Origin: Cavia porcellus
Lineage: Eukaryota; Chordata; Mammalia; Rodentia; Caviidae
Reading direction: 5' to 3'
Length of the DNA stretch: 64,000 nucleotides
NCBI RefSeq assembly: GCF_034190915.1
Contig: NW_026947493.1
Location: 40,046,501 to 40,110,500, forward strand
Below the pieces are notes generated by a model. That model made no database searches and was not told where the DNA came from. It was given only the letters and a program-made list of their open reading frames with translations. The position numbers and the translations under genes were made by a program. Shown here one piece after another: positions 36,221 through 48,488 of the stretch; within the stretch, counting starts at the first letter, position 1, and the number at the start of each line of letters is the position of its first letter.

Positions 36221-36963
36221 GCAGGTATATAGGAGGCCCCAATTTCTTTCTTTGTTGGTTACAGTTCATCTGAAGCATGCTGACTAGGTGCTCCTGCCCA
36301 TTGAAGGTACTATGTAGGTACAAACAGGGGCAGCGCATGCTGGGCCCTCCACTCTGGGTCAGTCAACTGCTGAGGGCTTCACTGCATTAGGGTGTGCTGC
36401 CAGGCACAGGGAATTGGTTTGGGCTAACCTATTCTGTCTCAGCTCAGGGTATGACCCAGGCCAAGCACAGTCCACCAATCCCCCTTGAGAAGGGAGCAGG
36501 TGACTGAAGTCCCTGCTGCTCCTTGCTCTTGCCAGTCTACCCAGCCCCAGAATGTCATCCATTGGAGTCCCTTTTTCTGTGGACTGGGTTTATTCCCATC
36601 ACTCACTACAGGTCGATGCAGTTCCTGCCCAGCTCAGCTCTCTGTTTGGCTCGTTGACCCCCAACCTCAGTGTGAGTGCATCTCCAGTGAGTTGAACCAG
36701 AGGTCTTTTGGGTAGCTCAGTAAATCTTGGTTGCGCAAGTTCAAGTGTTGCAGAGGGAGCACCAAGCCTTTAGCTGTTCCAATAGGAGCACCTGGATTAT
36801 AAGTTTAATTGGTTTCTTTCAGCTTAGTTTGTTCCTGGGTAGGAAGGGTCCATCTTCCTCTGTTTGGGATTCTCCATGATGTATTATTTTTGAAATCTAA
36901 GTTGACTATCTTAGGGAGCCTCTGTAGCCTGCTGTTATCTATCTGTCATCTTTACTGGAACCC

Positions 36964-36977
36964 TATCTCCCTAATTT
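36964..36977. repeat. Target-site duplication, copy 2
   Basis: Identical to 33535-33548. The host L1 reads on from here. Confidence 0.92.
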
Positions 36978-39150
36978 CTCTCTTAGTGAGTTTGTTGTAC
37001 AGGAATGCTATTGCTTTTTGAGTGCTGATTTTGTATTCAGCTATTAACTCTAGTAGTCTTAGGGTGGATTTTTTGGGGGCCTTACATGTATAGTCTGATG
37101 ACATTTGCAATTAATGATAATTTAGCTTCTCCCCTTCCTATTGTTACTTCTTCATATCTCTCTCTTGATCAGTTCCTCAGGCTCATGTCTCCAGAACTGT
37201 ATTGAATATGAAAGGTGATAGTGCCTTGTACCTGATTTTACATTTCAGCTTTTCTCAATGTAGTATGATGTTGACTGTTGGTTTCTCATAGATGGCTTTT
37301 ATCATTTTGAGTTATAGGCCATCTATTCCAATTATCTCTAGGGGTTTCATCATGAATGAGTATTAGACTTTATCAAATCTTTTTCTGCATTTCTTGAGAT
37401 GATCTTGTGATTTTTGTCATTGACGGTTGATATGGTGTATATATCATTTATATATTTGCATATATTGAACCATCCCTGAACTCCTGAGATGCAATCACAC
37501 TTGTTTATACTGTGTAACATTGATGATTTGCTATATTTAGTCTGCTTGGTTTTATTGAGGAATTTTGAATGTATGTTCATTATGGAAATTGAACTGCAGT
37601 TCTCTTTTTTGGTTGGGTCTTTCTCTGGTCCTGTTATCAGGATAATACTTGCCTCTAGGAATGAGTCAGGGAAAATTGCTTTCCTTTCAATTTCATTAAA
37701 GATTTTGAGGAATATTGGTATTAAATTGTTTATCCTATAGAATTCAGTAGTGAATCTATTAGGTTTGGGGCTTTTCTCTGTTGGTGAGTTTTTCATTAGA
37801 GTTTTTTCATTCACTGATATTGGTTTCTTCAGAATTTTTACATCTTCATGATTCAGCTTTGGTAATTGGAACATATTTAGGAATCTGTACATTTGTTTTG
37901 TTTTCAATCTTATGAGAGTAAAGATTTTTGAAGTAGGTATAAAAATCCGAATTTCCATAGGATCTGGAGTGATTTCACCATTTTCATTCGTAATTGCATG
38001 AATTTGCACATTTTCAATCCATTTTTGATAAGATTGGCTAAGTGTTTATCAATTTTATTTGTTCTTTCAAAGAATAAATTCAATTCATTTATTCTTTTTA
38101 TTTTTTGTTAGTCTCAAGTGCATTAATTTCAGCTCTAATCTTTATATTTTATTTCTTTCTCTGGGCTTTTTTTTTTTTACTTACTCTTCTTTTTCTAGAA
38201 ATTTGAGGTAAAATATTAGGCTGTTTATTTGTGCTTATTCTGTTTTTCTTATGTGGAAATTCATCACTCTAAATTTCCATTTTTGACCTGCTTTCATTGT
38301 GTTCCACACATTCTGGTATGTTGTATCTACATTTTAGTTTAGTTGTAGATATTATTTAACATCTTATTTAATTTCATATGTGACCCATTGGTTATTCAGG
38401 AGGGTGTTGATTAATTTCCAAGTGTTTATGAAGTTTTGCAGTTTCTTTTGCCATTAATTACCAATTTCATTGTACTATGGTCAGATAATAATGTCAATTC
38501 TTTTGCATTGACTTAAGCATGTTCTATGGGCTAGTCTATGGTCTATTTTAGGGAATATTCCATGGGCAGCTGAGAAGGTTGTGTATTCTGATATTATTGG
38601 GTGGGATGCTCTTAACATTTACAAAAGACTATTTGGTCATAGTTTTAGTTCAGGTCTGATATTTCTTTGTTGATTTTTTTTTTCTGGTTGAAATTTCTAT
38701 TTGTGACAGTGGGCCTAATAAAGTCTCTCATTATAATTGAATTGTTTCTCATTGACTTTTCATGTCTGTTAATATTTGTTTTATATTGTTAAGTGTCCCT
38801 GTATTTGATGCATACATATTTATGATTGTTATTTCCTCCTTTTGAAGTTTTCCCCTAACAAGTAGTAGTGAACTTTTAAAAAATCTCTTTTGATCATTCT
38901 TGCTTTGAAGTTCACATTGTCTGTAAACACAGTAGCTCCTGATTTTTTCTGAGTTTCTGCTGCATGCAATATTGTTCTCTATCATTTACCTTTTTGTTTA
39001 TGAATATCTTTTTGAGTTAAGTGTTTTTCTTGTAGACAGCAGACTGTGGCATCACCTATCTTGATTCATTCTGTCAGTGTCTTTCTTTTACTGGTGAGTT
39101 AAGGTCATTTACATTGATGGTTATAACTGATATGTATTGACTTATGTTTG
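36978..39150 (-). pseudogene. L1 ORF2 remnant, 5' and RT part
   Basis: A 219-codon open piece at 38009-37350 covers the fingers/palm entrance of the reverse transcriptase: NGEITPDPMEIRIFI, KSPKPNRFTTEFYR, EASIILITGPEKDPTKKE, and GVQGWFNICKYIND. Endonuclease remnants lie between 38100 and 39150. The catalytic motif that should read FADD reads IANV (complement of about 37098-37113), so both aspartates are lost. The frame has many stops. ORF2 continues beyond the nested insertion at 33548. Confidence 0.86.
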
Positions 39151-39169
39151 ACATGTCATTTTCTTGCAA

Positions 39170-40150
39170 TTGGTTACCTTTTTTCCCCCTCTATGTTTAA
39201 TTGTTTGCCTTGCTTGGTGGTTTCTTTCTGTTGTTCTTGGAATTGTGATAATTTTTGTCTCTGTTTCCAGTATCTTTCATATCCTCTGTAATATTGGTTT
39301 GGTAGTCATGAGTTTCTTCAGTTGTTCTTTGTCAAGGAAGTATCTTAGTTCTCCAATAACTTTGAAAGATAGTTTTTCTGGGTACAACAATTTGGGTAGG
39401 AAGTTGTTTTCTTTCAGGGTTTGAAATGCTTCATTCTAACTGCTTCTTGCTTTCAGTGTCTGTAATTAGAAATCTGCTGTAATTCTGATAAACTTTCCTT
39501 CATAGGTGATCCACTTCTTTTTTCTAACAGTTTTTAATATCTGCTTTTATGCTGAATTTCTGGTTTCAGGATTATTGTGTCTATTTTTACATTCATTTTG
39601 GTTATGATTAATTGGATTTTTATTTGCCTCACTAATCTGCATGTCAGATTCTTTTTCCATTTTGGGAGAATTTTCTGCTTTTACTTCTGCAGATAGTTTT
39701 TATTTTTTTATGCTATGTGTTGACTCCTGCTTTTTCATTGACACAAGTTATTCTTTTCTTATTTTTCTTCACACTATCTTGCAGATGTTAAATTATTATT
39801 TCCTGATTTTTAGTTACTTTCAAGAGATCTTTCCTTTTATGATCACTCCTAAGATCATATCTTCAAGGTCTGAAATTGTATCTTCAGGTTCACTCAAGCA
39901 GTTTTGCTAACTTTCACTGGAATTTTTAATTCTTTGATATCTGTTTGAATATATTTCATGCTTTCTATTTCTTTCCTATGGTGATCACTAAAGGTTTATA
40001 TAATTTCCTATTATCACTTTTTATCTATGTCTACTCCAGATTAGCTGAATAATTCCTCTCTGAATTCTGACATTTCTTTTTTTATGCCTGAGCAATTATT
40101 TCTGATCTAATTTCCTCTATACCCTCATAATTTTTTTTTCTTTACTTCTG
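39170..40150 (-). pseudogene. L1 ORF1 remnant
   Basis: The complement of this stretch aligns by eye with the nested ORF1: 'ttctgataaactttccttca' (about 39484) against 'ttctgatgggctttcccttg' (about 35427), and 'caagcagttttgctaacttt' (39895) against 'caagcagttttgctagcttt' (35831). No reading frame longer than about 100 codons survives on the coding strand. Confidence 0.75.
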
Positions 40151-40834
40151 CTACTATCATTTTAGAAATGTTAAAGTGTTTGTCTTCCATTTCCCTCTAT
40201 CTTATTGTCTCCTAGATTTGTTCTGGGTGATCTGGAATTGTGAGGTTGCATTTTGCTTCTCTGTCTTGTCATTTTCCATTGGAAAGGTATTTGTTTGCTT
40301 TCTGTGTTGATCCTTATAAAGTTTTATGGTAGAAAACTTTATCATTAGTATCAAGGCCTCTCTAGGTAAGATTTATTCTTCAGGAGTATCTTGTGTGTGG
40401 CAGGTTCATGGTTTGTGTCTGTTTCAAAATCCTACTTTTCCAATTAACACAGGGTGACATGTTGGTATCTATTTGGCTCGGTCCGCAATTCCTTGGTGCT
40501 GAGGTGTACTGAGGTTATTACCCTAGAACTTCCTAGTATTGTTACAGAAGTGAGAAGAACTGATTAAAACAGAAGCACAGTTTAGAAACTGACATACTGC
40601 TTCACAAGCTCTGGGAAAACCATCTCCCGCCTCTGTATCCTCCTCAGGTGGGATGGTAGAGCATGACCGTCTGCTCTTGTCCAAGCCTGCACAGTTCTGA
40701 GGGGCAAGGATTTTTAATGCCCCACATCTCTTTAATCACAACGTATGGAGAAAGTGCTAGCTGGTCTATAATATGAACACACGTAGTTTTTAATCTTGTT
40801 CCAGGGGTTCCATTTAGTGCTATGGTGCCCAAAA

Positions 40835-40890
40835 GGAAAGGAAAGGAAAGGAAAGGAAAGGAAAGGAAAGGAAAGGAAAGGAAAGGAAAG
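40835..40890. repeat. (GGAAA)n microsatellite
   Basis: Eleven uninterrupted GGAAA units, followed by a diverged purine-rich tail to about 40925. Confidence 0.95.
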
Positions 40891-40929
40891 AATAAAGAAA
40901 AGGGAAAAAAGGAAAGAAAAAAGTAAAAC

Positions 40930-41540
40930 TGACTGATCATCAGGGAGTGAGCAGTTTGTGTCAGCAGAATTTACTGCTAATTTACTGCATCTTCTATTTG
41001 GAGGAAAGCAGAAAAGGTCTCACATTTATGCTGTATGGCTTGATTTAGACACATTATTTTAATATATTCTTTTTAGTTTTTCTTTTTCTTTGTCTCTTAA
41101 GATTCCAGGTATGGTGGACAGTTGTCCAAATCTGGTGATCTACTGGCAACCAGGTGGGCAAGCTGGTCATTTCATTATTTATATTTTACTGCTCTATGAT
41201 CTCTTGTGGCAGATTAATTTTGATTTCTGGATGTATGCCCCCCCCCTTCTTCCAATTACCTTTTTTTGGTTGAAAAATCTGAGTAACTCTGAATGAGATT
41301 CACATGTTTCAGTTTAGAGATTCACATGTTTCAGGAAGGGTAACTGTGTGGTTTCATATGCCCAGACTGTCAGGAAATCATCCTTCTTACTTAGAGAAAA
41401 GCCTGCTCTTTGAAGGAAGGAAGAAAAGAATAAACAATATATACATATGTAGCAAATGCTTTTCCCATGTTTGTGTAGGAAACATCTTGGTACCTTTTTG
41501 CACCTTTTACCTTTGCAGCATCTTGAGAGACTATAAAAAC
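40930..41540. other. Unassigned sequence
   Basis: No gene or family recognised. A short duplication of 'gagattcacatgtttcag' occurs at 41295-41312 and 41317-41334. Confidence 0.5.
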
Positions 41541-41548
41541 TGTCCTCA

Positions 41549-41870
41549 TTAATTCTGACTGCTGTGACAAAATACCATATAGTAAGTGGTGTATAAGCAT
41601 TGGAAAGCCCTTTATTACTATCATAGGGACTGGAAGATCTAAGATCAAGGTATCAGTAGATTTTTGACTTGGTATGGGTCTTGGTTCAGACAATAACATG
41701 TCTCAATATTTCCTCAATTGCAGAATAGTAGACTCCCTGTGGCTCTGTTGTGAGGTAATCAGTGCCACCATCATATTTGTGACTTCATTAGCTATTGGAT
41801 CTTCAAAGGCCCTACCTCCTCATACTATCAAATTATAATTTGGTTTCAACATAATAATGCTGAAGGAACA
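41549..41870 (-). mobile_element. MaLR (MST/THE1-type) solo LTR
   Basis: On the + strand: 'ctgctgtgacaaaataccat', 'gggactggaagatctaagat', 'caaggtatcagtagattttt', 'aaaggccctacctcctcata', 'ggtttcaacata'. This is the complement of MST-type LTRs in order (TTCAACATG..., GAGGTGGGGCCTTT..., CAAGATCAAGG..., TAACAGAATACC). No retroviral internal region is present. The elements are old LTRs without coding sequence. Confidence 0.75.
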
Positions 41871-42225
41871 TAAACTTCCCAACCACATAATGAAGCAGCA
41901 TACCTGAGATTCAAATTGAAGTTTAGACTCATTTCCAGTGCTTTACAGCAAGGTGGGCTGACTTCATTTCCTATATGCCTTTTTTAGATTATTCATGTTA
42001 ATTTTTTTTAAAAAATCATGCACCCACAGAACCATTATTCAGTGTGCCAGGAGTGAGTTACTGGAGTAACATGCTAAATGGGAGGAGTCAGCACTCATAA
42101 ATAACCTTTGATGGAAACTGTTGATCCTGTACCACTATCAGTTGTCTCTTCTGTCCCCAGGGTCAGATCTTCTTTTCCAACATGTTCTTCCCTGATAATG
42201 ACTTTGAGACATTCTAACCTTCAGG
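41871..42225. other. Unassigned sequence
   Basis: No gene or family recognised. Confidence 0.45.
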
Positions 42226-42229
42226 TGAT

Positions 42230-42385
42230 AGTGGGGCTCTTCACAGTGTGGCCCAGAGACTAGCAGCTTAACATAAACAGAGGACAATCTGTCAGAATTC
42301 AGAGCCTCAGGCCCAATACAAGACCTACAATGGAACTAGAATCTTCATTTAAATAAAATCCTTAGATAATTTGTGTAGACCTCAA
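42230..42385 (+). mobile_element. MER5A-like hAT DNA transposon fragment
   Basis: 'cacagtgtggcccagagact', 'gcctcaggcccaatacaaga', 'cctacaatggaactagaatc' and 'ttcatttaaataaaatcctt' follow MER5A/B in order (CAGTGTGGTCCCCGGACC..., CTCAGGCCCCACCCCAGACCTACTGAATCAGAATC..., TTTTAACAAGATCC). Confidence 0.72.
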
Positions 42386-42389
42386 ATTA

Positions 42390-43485
42390 AACAAAAACTG
42401 ATATAAACAATGACAAAGAAAAAAAGATTTGAGAAAATAACCTGTCATACCCATAGTGATCTGCCCCATTTTTCTGGTCTAGTAATCATCTATATTGCAT
42501 GTAAGTTCCTTCAGGGGATGAAACTCACCAGTGTGGCTAACTGAATTTTTAGCAACCAGCCTGACGATAGTAAATGACAATGGCTGTTTGTTAAACAAAT
42601 GATTTCCAAATCAGTACAGCAAGCTGTGCTGCCAAATCACAACTTCTGAGGTCTTTCATGTATTTTTGTGTAAACTTAATTTTCTCTGCTCTATGCCAGT
42701 ATGTCCCACATCCCAGATTTGACCTCTTCCATGGACTCTTTTTAGGTATTTTTTCATGTCTTTCTAATATCATACTTTGATACCTCCTTTGTTTTGAAAT
42801 TATTAGAATTACCAGCTACTCAATTATATCTGATGATGAATATATGCTTAACTTCCTTACATCCTACATATTATCACATAAAATACAAGAGTGATGATCT
42901 TTTTCCTTGAATCCCACAGAGCAAATCTGGTGATTTCCATACATCCAGTGATGTTGTTATGGTAAACTGTTTTATTCATCAGAGAAGCTATTCATACTGA
43001 CAACCTGTCCTAGCATGGTGTGCAAGATATGTCTTCATATAAGTATTGGCACTGTTCTCAAACATATTTTACAGTACCTCTTTATTTATGCTAAGGATGA
43101 AATAAATAACTATGGTGTAATATTAACATATTGATAAGTAAGTAATTGAATAAATACATAAGGGCAATAAGACAGTACTTCCTTACAGAATAATTCCAAT
43201 TAATAAATATGGAAGTAATTAGAAAAATTGAAAATTCAACAATTGTCTTTTCATAATGTAAAAGTTCCTCCCTTACCCTAATGTTTATTAATTACAGGAA
43301 AAAAATGGCAACTTTAATATAGAGGATACTGCCAGACAGTACTCTTCAAAAGTATTAAGTCAGGAAATATAACAAAAGGTTTCCACAGACTGAACAAGGG
43401 AAAAGAAGAAATTACTGCAGGTTAAAGAAGATTAAAAATACTCAACAACTCAGAGGGAAAAGAAAAAGAAAAGATTCCAAGTGAA
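42390..43485. other. Unassigned AT-rich sequence
   Basis: No gene or family recognised. Confidence 0.5.
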
Positions 43486-43489
43486 ATAC

Positions 43490-43770
43490 ACTAGACAAAA
43501 ATGACAAAATACCACAGTTTCTCTAATATGAGACACTCAAAATATAAATAATTCACAGGGAAAAATAAAAAAGAGATGATCAGAAGTACAGCAGACTCTG
43601 AGAATAAGGAAAAGGATACTAGCAAAGGAGGGATCAGGGAAGGCTGAGTAGGAAAAGGGGATCAAAGATCAAGATGAAATATATATGTGTATCAACACTG
43701 TAAGATGATTATAATTACTATGTATTGCAGACAGATACAAACAAAAATTTTCAAATCTTGTAAAACGTTT
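43490..43770 (+). mobile_element. L1 3'-end fragment
   Basis: 'aaatgacaaaataccacagt', 'ttctctaatatgagacactc' and the purine-rich 'ggagggatcagggaaggctg' follow the L1 ORF2 end / 3'UTR layout (ACAAATACTGCATGTTCTC..., TATGTGGAA..., G/A-rich tract). Edges approximate. Confidence 0.5.
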
Positions 43771-43779
43771 AATAGTCTA

Positions 43780-45885
43780 TAGTTTAGTTTATGTTGTGGC
43801 TCTGATAATCAAATTTTGATTATGTGAGATCCTAGCATTGAAAAAAGTGACATAAAAGAAATTCTCTGTTTTACAGCTTTTCTGTAAGTCTATATTCATT
43901 TCAATATTATTTTCCCCCTTTCTGTAGGCTAACGGGATGAAAATAGATTAGAAGAGGGTGCTGCACAGAGTAAATGTTTAAGTTTCAACCTTGTCAATTC
44001 ACACTGAGTAGATGAACTGTTTGGCTGCACACATTTTCACTGTGCTCAAATGTGGGACTATGTGGCAAGCACCACTCAACACTACGAAGTCTTTTTCAAA
44101 TCAAGCATGGGAAAATTGGATTCTGTTCCTCCGTCTCCAAGCATGTATCACAATAAAACTGGAAATATTTGTTTCTTGCTTTGTCTGTCCAGCGTCTAAG
44201 AGTTTGATTGGTTTTCTGTGAACATAGATAGAGAATCCTAGCAAGATTGTTTGGAGATAGTACAAAAGGACTTGTGCATGAGAGACCATGTTTCTCTAAT
44301 CTTCCAGAGCTCTTGGATAGCACCACTCTCTTGATAGATAAGAAAAGTGCTTTCAAAAAGCTTTTGACAGGGTTTGACATTGAAGATTTATATCTAAAGC
44401 AAACCCAGGGAATGGGAGGTAAAATAGCATATTGTAGCAGAAAACTAATTTAACAGTAGTAGACAAAAGACAGCTGTAGATGGCAAGCTCATCTTCAAAG
44501 TAAGTTAGAAATAGCAAGCTTTCCAGACCTCGGGGAATAAGATCTGTGTATTTAGGAACACATATGTGCAAAGAAGAAAAAAAAAATCACTGAATTTGCT
44601 GGTGTTACTAACATTGAAGTATTAGCAAATAATAAGGGGTAATATTATCAGACTGAAAAGGATTTGAATTGCAGGTGATTAAGGGAGAAAATACCAAAAG
44701 TAGTTCAGGCATAAAGATACAAACTAATAAATACAGGATCAAGAAGCCAATTATGCAGAACATATACCCAGAAAAGAATTTAGAAGATAAGGTGGGAAAA
44801 TCTGAAAAACCATCAGCATAGAGCATAACCACATTAGAAAGAGCAACCTGGATTTACTGTTATCACATCAAAAGGAAAGAGATAAGAAAGCAAGGTGTAC
44901 TACACCTCAGTAAGTCATTAATTTGATCCCTAATTTGAATATAGTGTCCATTGCTGGACTGAATAGAAAACGAAAGAAACTGAGCCTGAAAATGTGAGAA
45001 GCAGTTGAAAAACAGCATTTAATTGGGAAAATATTTCCATTTTAGTGTCACTGAGAAATAAGAGATTCAATAAAAGAGATTTTAAAACTTGGCTGTTCTA
45101 AGAAAAATTTTTGAAAGACAGAAAATACTGAGCAAATTACTCTTTAGATGCATACACTGTTCTAGTGATAGGCTTAAATATTCTTTAAAGAATTCAATTG
45201 AAGTTTGTTTTACCACTGAGAACTGATATGTGCACACAGAGGCAAAATTCAGCCCCAGGGTTAATACAGAGGAACCAGAGCACAACTATTTAATGCTACA
45301 TGGAAAGAAAAAAAAAAAAAAACCTGCCAGGAAAAACTGAAGAAATAAAAGTGAGGAGACACTTAAATTTATTTTTGGTGGAGGTAATTAAAAATCATTG
45401 TTAAAAAAAGTCACAAGGAATGTAAATTGATAAATTTTAAATGACCAGGTTTGACAAATAAAATATTTTTAATTGCAACATCTTCATGAATAGACTAGAA
45501 TGTGGTTATGTAAGTAAGCCTTGAAGATTTTCATTTATTTACATTTGTGTGCATTATGGTTCTTATTCTGCCACAGGGAACGTGGATCCACTGTTAGATA
45601 AGCACAGTACATGCCATTTTCATATAGTTCAATATAGTGTTCTAACACAGTCTACTAGATTCAGTATATATAAGGGAATTGTGGGGTTTTGGCTGGCACA
45701 CAGAATGAAATTAAGAGCAGAGTCAATTTTACTGGTGAGTTAGGATTAATGAATAACTTTCATTTGAAACCTGTAAAGAAATAGTGCAAGATACTGAGCC
45801 TCGTTTATCCTTTGGTACTGCTTTATGGTTACCTCGGTTCTTCACTTTATTTTGCGTGATGAAAAAATCACACAAATTTCTTGTT
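43780..45885. other. Unassigned sequence
   Basis: No gene, RNA or repeat family recognised. The longest frame (complement of 44096-44380, 94 codons) shows no recognisable domain and is overlapped by frames on the other strand. Confidence 0.5.
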
Positions 45886-45889
45886 GTTA

Positions 45890-45970
45890 CGGACCTCAAG
45901 AATCATCTAGTAAATCCTCTTAAATTCAGATAAAGCAAATAAGATACAGGAGGGTTAAGAAATGTACCAA
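45890..45970 (+). mobile_element. MIR-family-like fragment
   Basis: 'acggacctcaagaatcatct', 'agtaaatcctcttaaattca', 'gataaagcaaataagataca' and 'gggttaagaaatgtaccaag' resemble the ancient repeat that reads GACCTTAAGAGATCATCTAGTCC..., ACAGATGAGGAAACTGAGG..., GGTTAAGTGACTTGCCCAAG. Confidence 0.55.
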
Positions 45971-45972
45971 GT

Positions 45973-46112
45973 CTTTTTTGAGAAAGGGTCTCACTACGCA
46001 GCTCAGGCTGGCCTTGTGTTCACTTTGTGGGCCCTGCTGTTCTTGAACTTGCAATGATCTGTCTGCCTCAGCAGAGTGCTGGGATTACAGGAGTGTGCCA
46101 CCACATCCAGCT
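45973..46112 (-). mobile_element. B1-type (7SL-derived) SINE
   Basis: On the + strand: 'tttttgagaaagggtctcac', 'cagctcaggctggccttgtg', 'gatctgtctgcctcagcaga', 'gtgctgggattacaggagtg' and 'tgccaccacatccagct', the complement of B1 from tail to head. It follows the MIR-like fragment directly. Confidence 0.95.
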
Positions 46113-46119
46113 CATAAAA

Positions 46120-48480
46120 CTTGACTGTTCTTAATAAAACATTGTAAAATTCAAATACAAGAGTGCCTACATTGATAAAACTAGTTTAGCAATGTGCTGA
46201 GTTTCTGCCATTATGTTTTACTTATGTCTTATTTTTGTGTTTTTACTTTTAAACTCATGTTTTAATTTTTCAGACTGGCAAACATAGAATGCCTCCCCGA
46301 ATTGCAGCATAGAAGCCTGTTGAGTACAAGTTTAACACTAAAGAAATGAACCCTTCTTTCTAGGACATCTAGAGGGGTCCCTGACTGTTAAACTGGGAAG
46401 GAATAGACCCAAAGTTGAGAAGGCAGTCCTTCTGTAGAGCTACAGACCACTGGAAATGCATGTGGACTTAGTTGAAACTATTTTGTGTCTAGTAGCATTT
46501 TTACATTAACTACTACTACTTGATTAAATCATGCCTCTTCCCTATGTTTTGTGTCTCCTTAATGAAAGAACATTATTAAATGATCTATTACGTGCCCAAA
46601 CATTGATCATCATCAGATGGCTACTAAGTAGGGAATGAGGAGTTAGGTGTGAAGGTGACTTGGGGATATGATCACAGTCACATTTTAGAGTACTTTAGAA
46701 GAACCCTGAAAAATCAACATTCAATTTCTCAATAAACCCAGTACTACCAATCTTCCTTCTGTGTAAGCATCACAAGAAAGATGTGTTTTGTTTCGAGACA
46801 ATGATATATGAAAACCCTTACTAAGGTAATAAACTACATTCATACTGACATAGAAAGATGCTCAGATTATGAGAAAAATCCATAATCCTGAGACCAAATG
46901 AAGACTTCACTCATTAAATGCAATCTGGGACTTAGGAGGTAAAATTATCCAGTATACATTATAGAGGGTGAATTATTCTTTTTCAAGAATGTTTTTCTTT
47001 TGACCTAATGGGTTTAGCCAAAAGCTTTACTCAACTATTAATTTATCTCCTGCAAAAAATCTCTGTCTTGTTAAACACTTGGAGATAAAATATTATTATC
47101 AACATAACATGATATCACATGTGGATTTATATTATTACTTGTATAACAGGAAAATATGGAGATATTTTCATGAATATTCTTTAAATGTTATGTATGCCAG
47201 GATAGCTTTAACTATTGAGTAGCTGTTCAATTATTCAAATAACACAAGGTTACATATTTTAAAAAGGGTAAAAGGCGTGGAATTGTGCAAATGGTATTTC
47301 CTTACTTGATAATTGAGTATGAGTAGCCACAACCTATGCCTGGCTTCAAACTTCACACTATTAGTGCAAAATCTCCCTAAAGGCTTGTGATGCCTGCACT
47401 CCTGCTTTCTGAGTGTGATCTTTTCTGAGTGTGTGTTTTGTGAGTGTGATCTTTCTGAGTGTGACAGTAATTGAATGCTAAATTATTGTGCATCAGCAAT
47501 TCACAGATTTTTGGAATATGCCACCCATATTGCATATGAGTGTGGAAGTTATAATTTATTCTGCAATATTTTAAAAGGCTATTAAAAGACTTTTAAATAA
47601 AATTTTTAGTTTTCTATGCTTTGCAAAGAATGAATGCAAAAATTGTATGATGTAATAAAGCTCCAAAGAAACATGTTTGCTTTTTTAACCCTATTTCAAG
47701 AGTTTAGAATCCAAATGGTCAGAACTGGCTGCTGTTAGTGACAGTGTAACTGTGGACAGTCTTAATTTGCATGCTGTTTTTTTGTTCTAGTTTATTTGTA
47801 AGTGTTATTATTTTGATTTTGCTTATGGGAGATTGTTATTCATATGTGGCCGGATACATTTTATAAAGTTTATGCTATAAAATAATGTTTGTGGAATTGA
47901 TTAAATAATACTTAATAATAATTAAGATCACAAAGTATTTTTATAATAGGATTATAAGGATGTCTTGTTTAAATAAAATATTTAATATATTGGCTATTTT
48001 TGTATAATAGAGATGTGTCCATGACACTTTATGCAAAAGTATTTATAAATATTAAATTTATGAATTTTAGTTATGAAGTTTAATCTATGAAGTATGATGA
48101 ATGTACAGAACAGATATTCAAATAATACTTAGAACTTCTTAGTATATCATTATGTGGAATAATAAGATAAAAGAACAAGTTTGAGGAATTTCAATATTAA
48201 GCTATTTAATACAAACTAGAGACCTTTTTCCACTTTTAAAATTAGTAGTTTGTGAAGATTTATGAAATTATTATTATCATATTAAAGATATTGTACTTTA
48301 TATAATTCTTATTACACATCGACTAATGATTTCCACTGCTGTTAGGTTTGGGATTCCAGTCACTATCTGATTATTGGGTCAATGATGAATTTAACCAGAA
48401 TATAGATTTTAAATGAAGAGTAAAAATTAAAACTCAGAATTTATTTTAATCTGTGCATTGGGAGGTAAAAATAGACAATT
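46120..48480. other. Unassigned AT-rich sequence
   Basis: No gene or family recognised. A small degenerate repeat of a 'ttctgagtgtgatctt' unit lies at 47407-47464. Confidence 0.5.
47407..47464. repeat. Minisatellite-like (TTCTGAGTGTGATCT)n
   Basis: Four imperfect units of about 15 bases are visible. Confidence 0.8.
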
Positions 48481-48488
48481 AATGATAA

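Larger units (their letters stand above)
33549..36963 (-). mobile_element. ORF1-only L1 (HAL1-like) nested in another L1
   Basis: Read on the complement, it has a GC-richer 5'UTR (about 36963-36230), ORF1 remains (36220 to about 35080), a short vestige of ORF2 start near 35070-34990 ('atagatggccttgataca' and 'gagtggatcaagaggtaggg'), and then about 1.4 kb with no ORF2 similarity. It ends in a short poly(A), seen as T at 33549-33552. It is bounded by an exact 14-bp target-site duplication, so the 3,415-bp unit inserted as one piece. Missing essentially all of ORF2 is the HAL1 ('half-L1') layout known in mammals. A secondary deletion in a normal L1 is the alternative. Confidence 0.82.
36964..40560 (-). 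mobile_element. L1 5' half (continues at 33548)
   Basis: On the complement: 5'UTR about 40560-40150, ORF1 remains about 40150-39170, ORF2 endonuclease and reverse transcriptase about 39150-36964. Together with 31850-33548 it forms an almost full-length L1 of about 5.3 kb, interrupted by the nested element. ORF1 is recognised by colinearity with the nested copy: 'gaaatctgctgtaattctga' at about 39470 parallels 35410. The 5' edge is approximate and no outer target-site duplication was identified. Confidence 0.85.

Noticed and set aside
37350..38009. 219-codon frame as a host gene
   Set aside because: It is L1 reverse transcriptase with a destroyed active site downstream.
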